The notes: generated by a model not told the origin, from the sequence alone. Positions 50,530 to 60,279 are shown, numbered from the stretch's first letter. The stretch is 64,000 nt of DNA from Candidatus Nitrosotalea okcheonensis (GCF_900177045.1 NZ_LT841358.1:637073-701072), one strand, 5' to 3'. Translations and numbers: made by a program.

Positions 50530-51729
50530 ATGAAAAGACTTGAGATCATACTTGTTGGCGTAATCATTGTTTTGGCTGCTACAGTTGTATTGCAATTTAG
50601 TAATGGAAAAATGTTGAACGATGTTTCACAGGGTGCAATCCAAGGACCTCCAGGACCTCAAGGTCCACCCGGTCCACAGGGACCTCCAGGACCTGGATCA
50701 AGTCTTGCCGCACAGGGTGCCATCCTTACACAGATTTACAAGAACACTGAGAATTCAGTAGTACAAATAACGAGCAAAGTCTCAACAGTAGACAACAGTT
50801 TCATACTAAATGGCCAGCCACTTAAAGGTCAGTCTACAAGACTTGGGTCAGGTTTCATATATGATACAGATGGAAGAATAATTACAAACAATCATGTCGT
50901 AGAAGGATCAAAGACTGTGAATGTTTCATTTATTGACGGAAATACATATACTGCCAAAGTAGTAGGAACGGATCCTGGAAATGATATTGCAGTAATACAA
51001 ATAATAGACAACTTTTCGGATGAGCATATTGTTCCCCTGACCCTTGGAAACTCATCAAATCTGAATGTCGGACAGCAAGTCATTGCAATAGGCAATCCGT
51101 TTGGACTAAGTGATACAATGACAACAGGAATAATTAGTCAGATTGGAAGACTGCTTCCAGATGGCAGTTCCATAGGATTTTCAATACCAGATGTCATACA
51201 AGTCGATGCCGCAATAAATCCAGGAAATTCAGGCGGGCCATTGCTAGACCTCAATGGCCAAGTAGTAGGCATGAATACTGCAATCAGTACTAACACTGGA
51301 GATTTTGCAGGAGTTGGATTTGCGGTACCTGCAGATGCAATAAACAGAATAGCCCCAGTTTTGATTAAAAATGGCACATATAATCACCCATATCTTGGCA
51401 TATCAGGAAGAAGCCTTGACTCTGATGTAGCACTCGCAAACGGACTAGCAAGAAATTTCAAGGGGGTGATAATCGAAAGTGTTGTCAAGGGAGGACCTGC
51501 AGACAAGGCAGGGATAACCCCAGCTACGCCAGATCAGAATAACATTCTTCACGGTGGAGACATCATAACAGCGATAGATGGACATCCAGTCAAGACAATC
51601 TATGATGTCATTGCGTATCTAGATGAAAAGAAAAATGTAGGCGACAAGGTAGTTTTGACAGTATATAGACAAGGCAAGTCAGTAGATTTGACTGCTACAC
51701 TTGGTGCAAGACCCAATCCATCATCCTAG
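50530..51729 (+). CDS. HtrA/DegP-type serine protease with a Gly-Pro-Pro stalk
   Basis: The product is 399 residues from the ATG at 50530, which is preceded by AGAGGT about 8 bases upstream. Residues 5-22 are a membrane anchor. A collagen-like linker ([18 protein letters not shown], about 39-56) separates it from the trypsin-like domain, with triad His122 (NNHVVEG), Asp152 (GNDIAVIQI) and Ser234 (NPGNSGGPLL). A PDZ domain ends the protein (GVIIESVVKGGPADKAGITP). It should degrade or chaperone misfolded exported proteins. The stalk is unusual for this family. Its stop overlaps the convergent mpg gene by 4 bases. Confidence 0.92.
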   Translation: MKRLEIILVGVIIVLAATVVLQFSNGKMLNDVSQGAIQGPPGPQGPPGPQGPPGPGSSLAAQGAILTQIYKNTENSVVQITSKVSTVDNSFILNGQPLKGQSTRLGSGFIYDTDGRIITNNHVVEGSKTVNVSFIDGNTYTAKVVGTDPGNDIAVIQIIDNFSDEHIVPLTLGNSSNLNVGQQVIAIGNPFGLSDTMTTGIISQIGRLLPDGSSIGFSIPDVIQVDAAINPGNSGGPLLDLNGQVVGMNTAISTNTGDFAGVGFAVPADAINRIAPVLIKNGTYNHPYLGISGRSLDSDVALANGLARNFKGVIIESVVKGGPADKAGITPATPDQNNILHGGDIITAIDGHPVKTIYDVIAYLDEKKNVGDKVVLTVYRQGKSVDLTATLGARPNPSS

Positions 51730-52307
51730 TTTTCTTCAAAGACATTTTTTGTAGCCTGAAAGTTCCACATCTTGTCGATTGCTTTTTTTATTCCAATCCT
51801 TGGACCTATCAAAATCTCAGACTTTTTCATTTCAAATCCATCGGTGATGTACAAGCTGGATTTTTTCGTCAGGTCTTCGCAGTATTCTTTTTTTGTTATC
51901 ATCAATGCCTGGGTGAGCTTGGCAGGACCATTTGTTAGGTTAGACATGTCACAAACATTACGCCGTATCAACATAAAATCAATTCCTTGTCGTGGTACAA
52001 TGGATCTGATTAATACAGCACCTGCATCATAATCTTGACTTTTAGCCACTGCATTTACACAATAATGCATTCCATATGTAAAATAGACATATGCCCTTCC
52101 TACAGGCCCAAACATTGCCTGATTTCTCCTAGTCATTCCACCATAGGCATGACTTGCAGGATCATCTTTGTATCTATAAGCTTCAGTTTCTACGATTACT
52201 CCAGACATGATATTTCCATTAATTTTTCTAACCAGTATCTTTCCAATCAAGGCTTGTGCAACATCCACAGTATCTTGGTCATAAAATGAACGGGGGAGTA
52301 CCTTCAT
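51726..52307 (-). CDS. mpg: 3-methyladenine DNA glycosylase (AAG/Mpg type)
   Basis: A 193-residue base-excision repair enzyme. Signature blocks: DVAQALIGKILVRK, SGVIVETEAYRYKDDPASHA, GRAYVYFTYGMHYCVNAVAK and GAVLIRSIVPRQGI. It removes alkylated and deaminated purines. The start overlaps the uracil-DNA glycosylase stop by 4 bases, so the two repair genes are coupled. Confidence 0.9.
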   Translation of the reverse strand: MKVLPRSFYDQDTVDVAQALIGKILVRKINGNIMSGVIVETEAYRYKDDPASHAYGGMTRRNQAMFGPVGRAYVYFTYGMHYCVNAVAKSQDYDAGAVLIRSIVPRQGIDFMLIRRNVCDMSNLTNGPAKLTQALMITKKEYCEDLTKKSSLYITDGFEMKKSEILIGPRIGIKKAIDKMWNFQATKNVFEEN

Positions 52308-52885
52308 TGTGAGATTTCTACGTCAAAACCCTTTCTTAATTTATCCAAAGATTTTGCAAGTAAGACAAAGTCATCCTTGAGGACTTGTCTTAGACCGGGA
52401 TTATATATCACAGCGGCGGGATGGACCGTGACAAAATAAAGTTGGCCGTTGTTTTTTACAATCTTGCCACGATTTTTTATTATTGCATGACCATCAAGTA
52501 ATGAATTGTAGGCCGTGTTTCCAAGTATACAAATTATTTTTGGTTTTATGATCTCAAGTTCTTCTGACAAATAGGGTTTGCACGCAGTTCGTTCTTCTGC
52601 CAGAGGCTGCCTATTATCGGGCGGCCTGCATTTTACTACATTTGTTATGTAGACATGATCTCTTTCAAATCCTGCATATTCAAGTGCCTCAGAAAGAATT
52701 TGCCCCGCAGCGCCTACAAACGGCTTTCCTTTGAGATCCTCGTTTCTTCCAGGAGCTTCGCCGACAAAAATGACGTCAGAGTTTTTATCACCATCACCTG
52801 GCACAGCATTTACCCTTGATTTTGAAAGACTGCAATTAACGCAAGAGATTACTCTATTTCGGATATTATCGAGTTTATCAGACAT
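52304..52885 (-). CDS. udg: Type 4 uracil-DNA glycosylase
   Basis: A 193-residue Fe-S glycosylase removing uracil from DNA. Motif VIFVGEAPGRNEDLKGKPFV, cluster cysteines in VISCVNCSLSKS, VKCRPP and a C-terminal VTVHPAAVIYNPG. Cluster spacing is normal for the archaeal type 4 form. Located between tldD (1-base gap) and mpg. Confidence 0.92.
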   Translation of the reverse strand: MSDKLDNIRNRVISCVNCSLSKSRVNAVPGDGDKNSDVIFVGEAPGRNEDLKGKPFVGAAGQILSEALEYAGFERDHVYITNVVKCRPPDNRQPLAEERTACKPYLSEELEIIKPKIICILGNTAYNSLLDGHAIIKNRGKIVKNNGQLYFVTVHPAAVIYNPGLRQVLKDDFVLLAKSLDKLRKGFDVEISQ

Positions 52886-52886
52886 T

Positions 52887-54305
52887 TTATGTTACCACGC
52901 TTTTTACAATCGACTTGCCACGTATATGTGGACCTCCATTTCCCATCCTCATGATTTGCATAGGATCACCTTTTCCACAGTTTGTGATTGGTCTTACCTG
53001 AAAATCTTTTCCTCTTGCATCAATTGACCCGAAAAATTCTGGCGCGTTGCCCATTACAATGACATCTCGCAGTAGATCACCCAATTCTCCGTTTTCAATT
53101 TTTTGTGCATATTGACATGAGATACTCCAGTTGTAGCGCATCATATCTATTGATGGAATTTTCATATTACAGATAAGAAATCCATTTTTCACATCCCTTA
53201 TCATTTCTGCAGGATCCCAATTTCCAGGTGAGATGCACGTGCATGCCATTCTCACAAGAGGCATGAATGAGTACCCAGTTGATCGCATTGAAGAGTTTGG
53301 CGTGGCGTCAAACATTGACGCAGTCTCTCTGCTGTGCATGTGATTACATAGTATTCCATCTTTTATCAACAATTTTTTTGTTGCAGGTACGCCTTCATCG
53401 TCATACTTGTACCACCCAAGACTAGACGGTATTGTCGGATCATCAATTACATTTAGCTCAGATGAACCAATTTTTGTTCCGAGTTTTCCTGCCCACCATG
53501 CACCTCCTGCCCATGCCATTTCTTTTCCAAGTACTCTGTCTGCCTCTGATGGATGTCCAAGAATTTCATGTGAAAGCAATGCGACAAAATCAGGATTCAT
53601 CACCACAGTAGACTTTTCTTCCTTTACAGTCTTTGCGTCAAGCAGTGCATCAGCTTTTTCAGATAGTGACTGGGATACAGCAAGTATGTCATTTTTACCT
53701 GTAAGCATCTCGAGTCCACCCCTTCCACCCTCAGTGGTACTTACAGATTCTGTCAATCCAGAACAGTGTGCAGTTGCAGACATGTTTGCTATCATGTCAT
53801 CAAAGTTTTGAGTTATTTTTGATCCTTCACTGTTTACAAAATACTTGTGAAACTTGTCATGATGTATTGATACAGACGATTTTATTATTCTCTTTTTGTC
53901 ACGAATCGTCTTGTCAGACTCTAAACCAAGTTTCATCAGCTCGTCGACATTTGGATCTACTAGTACATTGAATCGCACATCGTCAACAAAAGAGCGAACT
54001 TCGGCAAGCCTCACTTTATATTTTTTATATTCTGAATAATATTTGGTCGCCTTGACAGTGTCAACAATGTTCTGTTTTATACCATCAAATGATTTTGGCT
54101 CAGAGATAGAGTAAAATCCCCATGACCCGTTCACTAGAACCCGAATTCCAAGACCGGAATCATACGATGAAACAAAATTTTCAACCTCGCCGTTTTCAAT
54201 GACAAACCCTTCAGTCTTGACAGACTCAGCCCTCACATCACAATACTGGGAACCAGCATCAAGCGCAATCCGAATCGCCTTTTCGGCATAATCTTCAATC
54301 GACAT
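52887..54305 (-). CDS. tldD: TldD-type metalloprotease
   Basis: A 472-residue protein of the TldD/PmbA family. The zinc motif HExxxH is in LLSHEILGHPSEADRVLGKE. The N-terminal half has the family's beta-rich fold with EGFVIENGEVENF. TldD normally pairs with TldE to cleave peptides; no tldE-like gene is adjacent in this window. First gene of the operon tldD-udg-mpg. Confidence 0.88.
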   Translation of the reverse strand: MSIEDYAEKAIRIALDAGSQYCDVRAESVKTEGFVIENGEVENFVSSYDSGLGIRVLVNGSWGFYSISEPKSFDGIKQNIVDTVKATKYYSEYKKYKVRLAEVRSFVDDVRFNVLVDPNVDELMKLGLESDKTIRDKKRIIKSSVSIHHDKFHKYFVNSEGSKITQNFDDMIANMSATAHCSGLTESVSTTEGGRGGLEMLTGKNDILAVSQSLSEKADALLDAKTVKEEKSTVVMNPDFVALLSHEILGHPSEADRVLGKEMAWAGGAWWAGKLGTKIGSSELNVIDDPTIPSSLGWYKYDDEGVPATKKLLIKDGILCNHMHSRETASMFDATPNSSMRSTGYSFMPLVRMACTCISPGNWDPAEMIRDVKNGFLICNMKIPSIDMMRYNWSISCQYAQKIENGELGDLLRDVIVMGNAPEFFGSIDARGKDFQVRPITNCGKGDPMQIMRMGNGGPHIRGKSIVKSVVT

Positions 54306-54327
54306 AAATTCATCAGTATAACTTATC

Positions 54328-56202
54328 CTATATTGGCGTTCTAGTTGTCTCTATCTTTGGAATTGTAAATGAAAATGTTGTACCTTTGGATGATGTACTT
54401 TGCATCCAGATGGTCCCGCCATGAGCCTCCACAATTCCCTTGCAGATGGACAAACCAAGTCCACTTCCGCCCTTTTCCCTAGTGCTTGTTGTATCAGTCT
54501 GATAGAATTTTTTGAAGATCTTGTCATTTGCATCAGGCGGGATGCCTTTTCCATTATCCTTGACTGAAACCACTACTTCACTTTCTTTTTCATCAAGTTG
54601 TATCTCCACCACACCTGTCTTTGGAGAAGTTGCCTTTAGACTATTTTTTATCAAGTTGGTAAGTACTTGTTTTATCCTGTCATCATCATAATATGCATAG
54701 ATATCTTTCCTTGGAGCATATGTGAGCGATATATCATCAATAGTTGCTTGTGGTTGCATTCCAAGTATTGCTTTTTCTACACTTTCCTTGAGATTGTTTT
54801 TTTCTTTTTTGATTCTAAGCTGCCCAAGATCTAGCTTCTGTGCATCAAGTAAATCAGAGATTAGTTCCAACAGAGTAGTTGCACTTGAGCTTATGATTTT
54901 TAGTCTCTCTTTCTGAGTTGCATTCAGAGGCCCAAGGTGTTCCCCAAGCAATATATCAGAATATCCTTGGATTGGCACAAGTGGAGTTTTTAGTTCATGT
55001 GTAACCATCGCAAGGAATTCATCTTTTGCAATTTCTATTTTCTTTGCCTCTTCTTCTTTTTTCTGAATTGTGAGAGACATCGAGTTGAATGTTTCTGCAA
55101 GTTCACCTATTTCATCTTTGGATGAATAGGCAATTTTATCCCCGTAAGCTCCTTCCTTGATATGCCCTATTGCCTTGATCAATGTGGCAAGAGGTGCCAA
55201 TGATTTTCTAATTGACAATATAACAATAACAAATATCACAATATCTGCAATGATAAACAGTTGTACTATCAGTATTTTGTCATGTAATTGAGAATCAATC
55301 ATTCCGTTCCATTCATCTACAAAATCAGATGTTGTGCTAAGCAGCACATTTCTTTGAGAGTTCAATTGTGATAATGCAGTTCCAAAGTTTTTTGACAGTA
55401 ATGTATTTGATTCGATGTAAATCAGCTTTACATTGACAGATTCCCAGAGAGGATCAAGTTGTCGTATAGAACCAGAATTTTCTCTAGGAATTGCTTGTAA
55501 GGTTTCAGGCATTATGCCATAGGTTGCATATATAGGATCATCTAGTGGCAAACCTTCCAATTTTTTGAGATCAGCATCAAATAGTACGCGGTCTTTTTTG
55601 AGCGAGGCAGTAACATTTCCTCCCTCGCCAATGGAATACAATAATGTTTTTTCTCCAATATCTTTTGCAGTGTTTACCATTTCAAGTGCAATTATTTTCT
55701 GCCTGTTGTAATTCCTGTCCAATGGTGCAAGATCATTTTCAACACCATTTGTTAAAGAAGTCAGATCACCGTTTTTACGGAGCACGTATGCCAAGTCATC
55801 TTTTACTTTTGGATCAAATATGCTTTCTTGTTTTATTTTCTCAGCATCTTCTTTGTATAACCCCCACGCATCACCAACTTTTTGATATGCGGGAATCAAT
55901 CCTTGTGGAACCGCTACCACATTGAGACCATCAATGTTTCCGCCCGTCCCAAGTTGTGCATAAGTGGTATCAAAATTAGTCAGTTGTTGTTCCAACATTA
56001 CCCTGTCTCCCTCATTGCCACTTGCAATCGAATTTGCAGTACTTCCAATTCTTTCAACTATCACCTTCAGATCGCTTGCATAGCTTATAGAATGCAATAT
56101 GTCTTGATTTTGCTGTGATGTAAATATCAGGAGAAAAAAATTGACTGCAGAAACGCCAATTATTACAGCTAGTAAAAGATATGTTTTTTGAGTAAGCTTC
56201 AC
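54328..56202 (-). CDS. Membrane sensor histidine kinase
   Basis: From the GTG at 56202 the protein is 624 residues. It has two membrane helices (TYLLLAVIIGVSAVNFFLLI and one before about 350) flanking an extracytoplasmic helical sensor, then HAMP (GAYGDKIAYSSKDEIGELAE), the HisKA box with the phospho-His in FLAMVTHELKTPLVPIQGYS, and an ATPase (NGKGIPPDAND, GGSGLGLSICKGIV). The longer frame from 56298 overlaps the divergent Hpt gene. TATA-like TTTTATAC lies about 26 bases upstream. Its partner may be the Hpt and CheY proteins encoded divergently. Confidence 0.9.
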   Translation of the reverse strand: MKLTQKTYLLLAVIIGVSAVNFFLLIFTSQQNQDILHSISYASDLKVIVERIGSTANSIASGNEGDRVMLEQQLTNFDTTYAQLGTGGNIDGLNVVAVPQGLIPAYQKVGDAWGLYKEDAEKIKQESIFDPKVKDDLAYVLRKNGDLTSLTNGVENDLAPLDRNYNRQKIIALEMVNTAKDIGEKTLLYSIGEGGNVTASLKKDRVLFDADLKKLEGLPLDDPIYATYGIMPETLQAIPRENSGSIRQLDPLWESVNVKLIYIESNTLLSKNFGTALSQLNSQRNVLLSTTSDFVDEWNGMIDSQLHDKILIVQLFIIADIVIFVIVILSIRKSLAPLATLIKAIGHIKEGAYGDKIAYSSKDEIGELAETFNSMSLTIQKKEEEAKKIEIAKDEFLAMVTHELKTPLVPIQGYSDILLGEHLGPLNATQKERLKIISSSATTLLELISDLLDAQKLDLGQLRIKKEKNNLKESVEKAILGMQPQATIDDISLTYAPRKDIYAYYDDDRIKQVLTNLIKNSLKATSPKTGVVEIQLDEKESEVVVSVKDNGKGIPPDANDKIFKKFYQTDTTSTREKGGSGLGLSICKGIVEAHGGTIWMQSTSSKGTTFSFTIPKIETTRTPI

Positions 56203-56222
56203 AAGAGGGAAAAGACAGAGAC

Positions 56223-56246
56223 GCGTATAAAAGTTAGTATAAAAGA
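56223..56246. promoter_or_regulatory. Back-to-back promoters of kinase and Hpt genes
   Basis: Two GTATAAAAG copies lie 13 bases apart. One (56239-56246) is about 24 bases before the Hpt ATG on the plus strand. The other, read on the minus strand, is about 26 bases before the kinase GTG. The tight spacing suggests that the two genes compete or are jointly controlled. Confidence 0.45.
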
Positions 56247-56265
56247 TACGTAGTAAGTAGTTAAA

Positions 56266-56634
56266 ATGTCTGACGAGTTTCTCAGAATGGCAAGACAAGA
56301 GATACAGTCAGAGTTAGAGAATTTGAACAAGATCTTTCTTTCTTGCGTAAATGATGAACAACTCAGTAATAGATCTGTAGAAATTGCAAGACATATGCAC
56401 AAGATTAAGGGTCTAGCACCCATGATGGGTCAAGAAAAAATGGGAGAGATTGCAAAAATAAGTGACATGGTCGTAAAACATATTTCAAGTCACGGCATAC
56501 TGAAAGGTGCTCAGGGCATAATCCTAGATGCTGTAAAGAGAATGTCCAGCCTTTGTAACGGACAAACAGATATCCAGGTAGATGATTTTAAAAAACATGT
56601 AATGAGTACATGGCCAGACATTTTTGAATTTTAA
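56266..56634 (+). CDS. Histidine phosphotransfer (Hpt) protein
   Basis: A 122-residue helical protein. The phospho-accepting histidine is in IARHMHKIKGLAPMMG, the HxxKG signature of Hpt domains, as in the P1 domain of CheA. It has no kinase domain, so it relays phosphate between a kinase and a response regulator. Both candidates are neighbours: the divergent sensor kinase and the CheY-like protein 43 bases downstream. Confidence 0.82.
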   Translation: MSDEFLRMARQEIQSELENLNKIFLSCVNDEQLSNRSVEIARHMHKIKGLAPMMGQEKMGEIAKISDMVVKHISSHGILKGAQGIILDAVKRMSSLCNGQTDIQVDDFKKHVMSTWPDIFEF

Positions 56635-56677
56635 ATGATGCTTGTAATTATATATCTCAGCCTTGATGAGACATAAC

Positions 56678-57049
56678 ATGGTCAATGTCATGGTAGTAGA
56701 TGATTCTGATGCCATTAGGATGGTCTTAAAGGACATACTAGTCATAGGCCAACACAAATTAGTTGCAGAGCTTGCAAGTGGCATAGATGTTTTGGAAGAA
56801 TATGCAAAGACAAAACCGGACATTGTCCTGCTCGACATGGCAATGCCAAAAAAAGATGGTCTCACAGCCCTCAAAGAAATTATTGCATACGATCCAAAAG
56901 CAAAGGTCATCATGATTTCAGCCAGTGATAATCAAGAGACTGTCAGAGAATGTATCAAAACAGGGGCCAGCACATATGTGCTAAAGCCGTTTAATTTTCA
57001 AGAAGTGTTGAAAATAATTAATAGGGTAGTAAAATCACAGTCCAGATAA
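56678..57049 (+). CDS. CheY-like response regulator
   Basis: A 123-residue single receiver domain. Acidic pocket in VMVVDDSDAIR, phospho-acceptor Asp in DIVLLDMAMPKKDG, Thr/Ser in VIMISAS and Lys in YVLKPFNFQ. The ATG at 56678 is preferred over 56663 because a TATA box (TAATTATATAT, about 56645-56655) lies 26-30 bases before it. No output domain, so it probably acts by binding a partner. Confidence 0.92.
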   Translation: MVNVMVVDDSDAIRMVLKDILVIGQHKLVAELASGIDVLEEYAKTKPDIVLLDMAMPKKDGLTALKEIIAYDPKAKVIMISASDNQETVRECIKTGASTYVLKPFNFQEVLKIINRVVKSQSR

Positions 57050-57938
57050 CTTGTATCCAGCACTTGTGACCCATTTTACCTTTTCCAGCGGAAACCTATT
57101 GTTACATTTTATACACAAAAAATCCTGCGACGGATCGGAAAACTTGTCTCCACAGTCATTACACATGTAATAGTTATCCATTGTTTTGTAATCAACTCCC
57201 AGAATTTTTATTTCCTTATGACATTTCGGATATTTATTTTCTTTGTAGGAATTCTCAACTGAAACATTTCCACACTTAAAATGTTCAATTAATTTACCTT
57301 ATACAAAGTTTGTTCCATTACAGACAGGACATGAAAAATTGGGAAAAATTCACAATGAATTACATGGAATACAAGAAACTTACTTCATGTCGGAAACTTT
57401 TATTATCTTTTTTTCAGTTTCAAGTTGTGATAGATATTTCTTAAGTCACTATTAATTTCAGAATATTCGGCTAGTCTTGCAAAACTTATACGAGTGGATG
57501 ATTTTATATGAAACATTACCCTTTCAAGATCATCTGAAGGTTTTTCTTCCAGGATATCTTTTTCCAGTGTTTCGAATACATTTTTTAGAGTATCACATCT
57601 TATTGGTTTTTCAATATACAAATAAGCCCCTCCTCTTAACACATTTTTTATTTGCTCATCTGACTCGAGTCAGCAGTTTCAAGAATTATCTTTGCGTCAG
57701 GATGAATAGCAAATATGCCGGTCATTATTTCATTGCAGTCATGTCAAGAAGATGAAAATCCAAAAGAACAATCTGTCGCCTGCCAGCATTTTCAAGATCA
57801 GAGAACAACGGTGTATGCCAGATTTTCCAGTATCACATGTCTTGATGTTTTCACATCCTATTTTTTTAGAAAATCCCATAACAGAATGGTTGTTGTCATG
57901 CTATCCTCAATTATAAGAACGTCATTTTTGTCGCTCAT
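57035..57938 (-). pseudogene. Wrecked response regulator with a TackOD1-like zinc output domain
   Basis: The ATG at 57938 begins MSDKNDVLIIEDSMTTTI, a receiver domain. Frameshifts and stops then interrupt it: IVLLDFHLLDMT, PDAKIILETAD and GGAYLYIEKPI occur in different frames. The C-terminal part keeps FSCPVCNGTNF, a TAA stop, then GKLIEHFKCG, MDNYYMCNDCGDKFSDP and FLCIKCNNRFPLEK. The repeated CxxC pairs, VDYK and the order match the thaumarchaeal output domain 1 (TackOD1) as I recall it. Its end overlaps the CheY gene by 15 bases. At least three disruptions make it a pseudogene. Confidence 0.75.
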
Positions 57939-57993
57939 AAGACGTAGTTTTGTATCAGATTATGTCATTTGTAAATACAGTTATGATTAAAAG

Positions 57994-59823
57994 GTGCAGA
58001 AACTGAGTACATTTGTGGAAAAATTCGTAGTAGACACTAGCATCATAATTGATGGAGAGATTACCAAGTTAATCGAAGCCGGTACCATGACAAATTGTGA
58101 GATAATAATACCGGTTGCTGTTTTAGACGAGTTACAATCACAGGCATCTCAGCACAAAGACCATGGTTTTGTAGGATTAGAGCAGATCAAAAAAATTCGT
58201 GAGTTGTCAGAGAAAAATAACATTGTCATCAAATTTGAGGGCGAGCGTCCCAGTATGGACGATATCAGACTTGCAAGGCATGGTAGAATTGATGCAATTA
58301 TAAAAGATATTGCAAAAAAAAATGGTGCCACATTTTATACCGCAGATTATGTACAGGCCCTAGTAGCACAGGCAGAGGGAGTAAAGACAAGCTATTCCAA
58401 ACCTCAGATCAAGATTTCAGACCTAGAATTTGAGAGATATTTTGATGATAAGACAATGAGTATTCATCTCAAGGATGGGACATTTCCGCTTGCAAAGCGT
58501 GGCAAACCTGGATCATTTTCCCTAGCACCCGTAGGAGACACATTACTAACAAAAGAATACTTGGAAGGAATCACTAGTGAAATTTTGGAAGCATCAAGGG
58601 CAACACAGCTTGGAATAATTGAAATATCAAAGTCAGGTGCTCTTGTAATACAATACAAAGACTTTAGGGTAGTTGTAACGCATTCACCATTTTCAAATAG
58701 TTATGAAATTACAATAACACATCCAATAGTAAAGATGTCATTAGATCAGTATACTGTTTCTGAAAAACTTATGCAACGCCTTTCTGAAAAAGCCGAGGGA
58801 ATACTGATATCAGGATCACCTGGCTCTGGCAAAAGTACGCTTGCATCAAGCCTTGCAAACTATTACTCGACAAAGGGCAAGATTGTAAAGACATTCGAGT
58901 CCCCAAGAGACTTGCAAGTAAATAATCAGGTAACCCAATACACACATCTTGAAGGCAGTTTTGAAAATGCTGCAGACATTCTTCTTCTTGTAAGACCAGA
59001 TTACACAATATTTGACGAGGTCAGGAGATATCAAGACTTTAGAGTATTTTCAGACCTGAGACTGGCAGGGGTAGGCATGATAGGGGTAGTACATGCTCAT
59101 GCACCACTTGACGCGATTCAAAGATTCATAGGCAAGGTGGAACTTGGAATGATTCCTCACATATTAGATACAGTGGTTTTTGTCAAGGCAGGCCAGATCT
59201 CAAAAGTGTACGAGTTGGAGTTCAAGGTAAAGGTACCAACGGGAATGACAGAGCAAGACCTGGCAAGACCAGTAATCGAGATTAGAAACTTTGATGACCA
59301 CAACTTGGAATATGAAATTTATACGTATGGTGATGAAAATATCGTAATTCCAGTATCTAAAGAAAATAAGAGCGGCGGTATTGAAAAACTGGCAGAGGCA
59401 AAGATCAAGGATGCAATACGAAGGTTTGATTCTAATGCAGAGATTGAGATTTTATCAAACAATAGCATACGTGTACGGGTGGACAAGGAATCCATGCCAA
59501 CAATTATTGGCAGGGGCGGAGCAACAATAAATGATCTTGAAAAGACATTAGGGGTTCACATAGATGTAGAACAAAAAGAGAAAGGATCCTCAAGAGGTGG
59601 AGAATGGTTTGAAATGTCAGAGTCGGGAAATAATTTTGTTTTAGAAATTGATATTTCAAAATCCGGCATGGATGCAGATGTTTATGTAAATGACAAAAAC
59701 ATCACATCTGTAAGGGTCGGAAAAAACGGTAGAATAATAATTCCAAAAAAATCCACTGCCGGTAGGAGATTGATCAGTGCAGTAATGTCAAAAGAAAATA
59801 TTCAGATAACTGTTCATGACTAG
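57994..59823 (+). CDS. PIN-domain / ATPase / KH protein
   Basis: A 609-residue archaeal protein in three parts. Residues 1 to about 140 are a PIN nuclease domain (EKFVVDTSIIIDGEITKLIE, HGRIDAIIKDIAK, GATFYTADY). The centre is a PilT/VirB11-like ATPase (ISGSPGSGKSTLASSLANYY, ILLLVRPDYTIFDEVRRYQD). The end is a KH domain (MPTIIGRGGATINDLEKTLG) and a short basic tail. Likely an RNA-processing or RNA-degrading machine. GTG start. Conserved across many archaea but little studied. Confidence 0.9.
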   Translation: MQKLSTFVEKFVVDTSIIIDGEITKLIEAGTMTNCEIIIPVAVLDELQSQASQHKDHGFVGLEQIKKIRELSEKNNIVIKFEGERPSMDDIRLARHGRIDAIIKDIAKKNGATFYTADYVQALVAQAEGVKTSYSKPQIKISDLEFERYFDDKTMSIHLKDGTFPLAKRGKPGSFSLAPVGDTLLTKEYLEGITSEILEASRATQLGIIEISKSGALVIQYKDFRVVVTHSPFSNSYEITITHPIVKMSLDQYTVSEKLMQRLSEKAEGILISGSPGSGKSTLASSLANYYSTKGKIVKTFESPRDLQVNNQVTQYTHLEGSFENAADILLLVRPDYTIFDEVRRYQDFRVFSDLRLAGVGMIGVVHAHAPLDAIQRFIGKVELGMIPHILDTVVFVKAGQISKVYELEFKVKVPTGMTEQDLARPVIEIRNFDDHNLEYEIYTYGDENIVIPVSKENKSGGIEKLAEAKIKDAIRRFDSNAEIEILSNNSIRVRVDKESMPTIIGRGGATINDLEKTLGVHIDVEQKEKGSSRGGEWFEMSESGNNFVLEIDISKSGMDADVYVNDKNITSVRVGKNGRIIIPKKSTAGRRLISAVMSKENIQITVHD

Positions 59824-60279
59824 CTATTGGAAATTTTCTAAAATTTTTGGATTTGATTTGAGGAATGTGACAAACTTGCGTAGCTGTTTTATTGTTTGTG
59901 GGTTTAGGTGATGCTCTATTCCTTCAACATCCTGATTTGCAACATCATGGCTAATTCCAAGCATCCTGAAGAACTCTAGCAACGTACCATGTTTTTGACG
60001 TACAGCATCTGCCAACGCAGAACCCTTCTGAGTCAGGTTGATTCCCCTATATTTTTCATATTCTAGATACCCTCCTTCTGCAAGCTTTTGGAGCATCTTT
60101 GTGACAGATGGGGCACTTACTGTGAGGTATCTTGAGATGTCAAGAGTGTTTGCATACCCTTTGAGTTCCACAAGTTCAGATATCACCTCCAGGTAGTCCT
60201 CCATTCTAGAATAATCAGTTTTTGTCGATTTGTGTGCCTCTTTTATGGATTCTAGCCTCTCAGCGCGTTTTTCCTTCAT
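59824..60279 (-). CDS. DtxR/MntR-type metal-dependent repressor
   Basis: From the ATG at 60279 the product is 151 residues. N-terminal winged helix (SRMEDYLEVISELVELKGYA, APSVTKMLQKLAEGGYLEYE) and the dimerisation/metal domain (HDVANQDVEGIEHHLNPQTI) with conserved Glu/His ligands. No SH3-like third domain. A TATA-like GTTATATGA 26-30 bases upstream of this ATG argues against the longer frame from 60327. Controls iron or manganese genes by family; target unknown. Confidence 0.85.
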   Translation of the reverse strand: MKEKRAERLESIKEAHKSTKTDYSRMEDYLEVISELVELKGYANTLDISRYLTVSAPSVTKMLQKLAEGGYLEYEKYRGINLTQKGSALADAVRQKHGTLLEFFRMLGISHDVANQDVEGIEHHLNPQTIKQLRKFVTFLKSNPKILENFQ

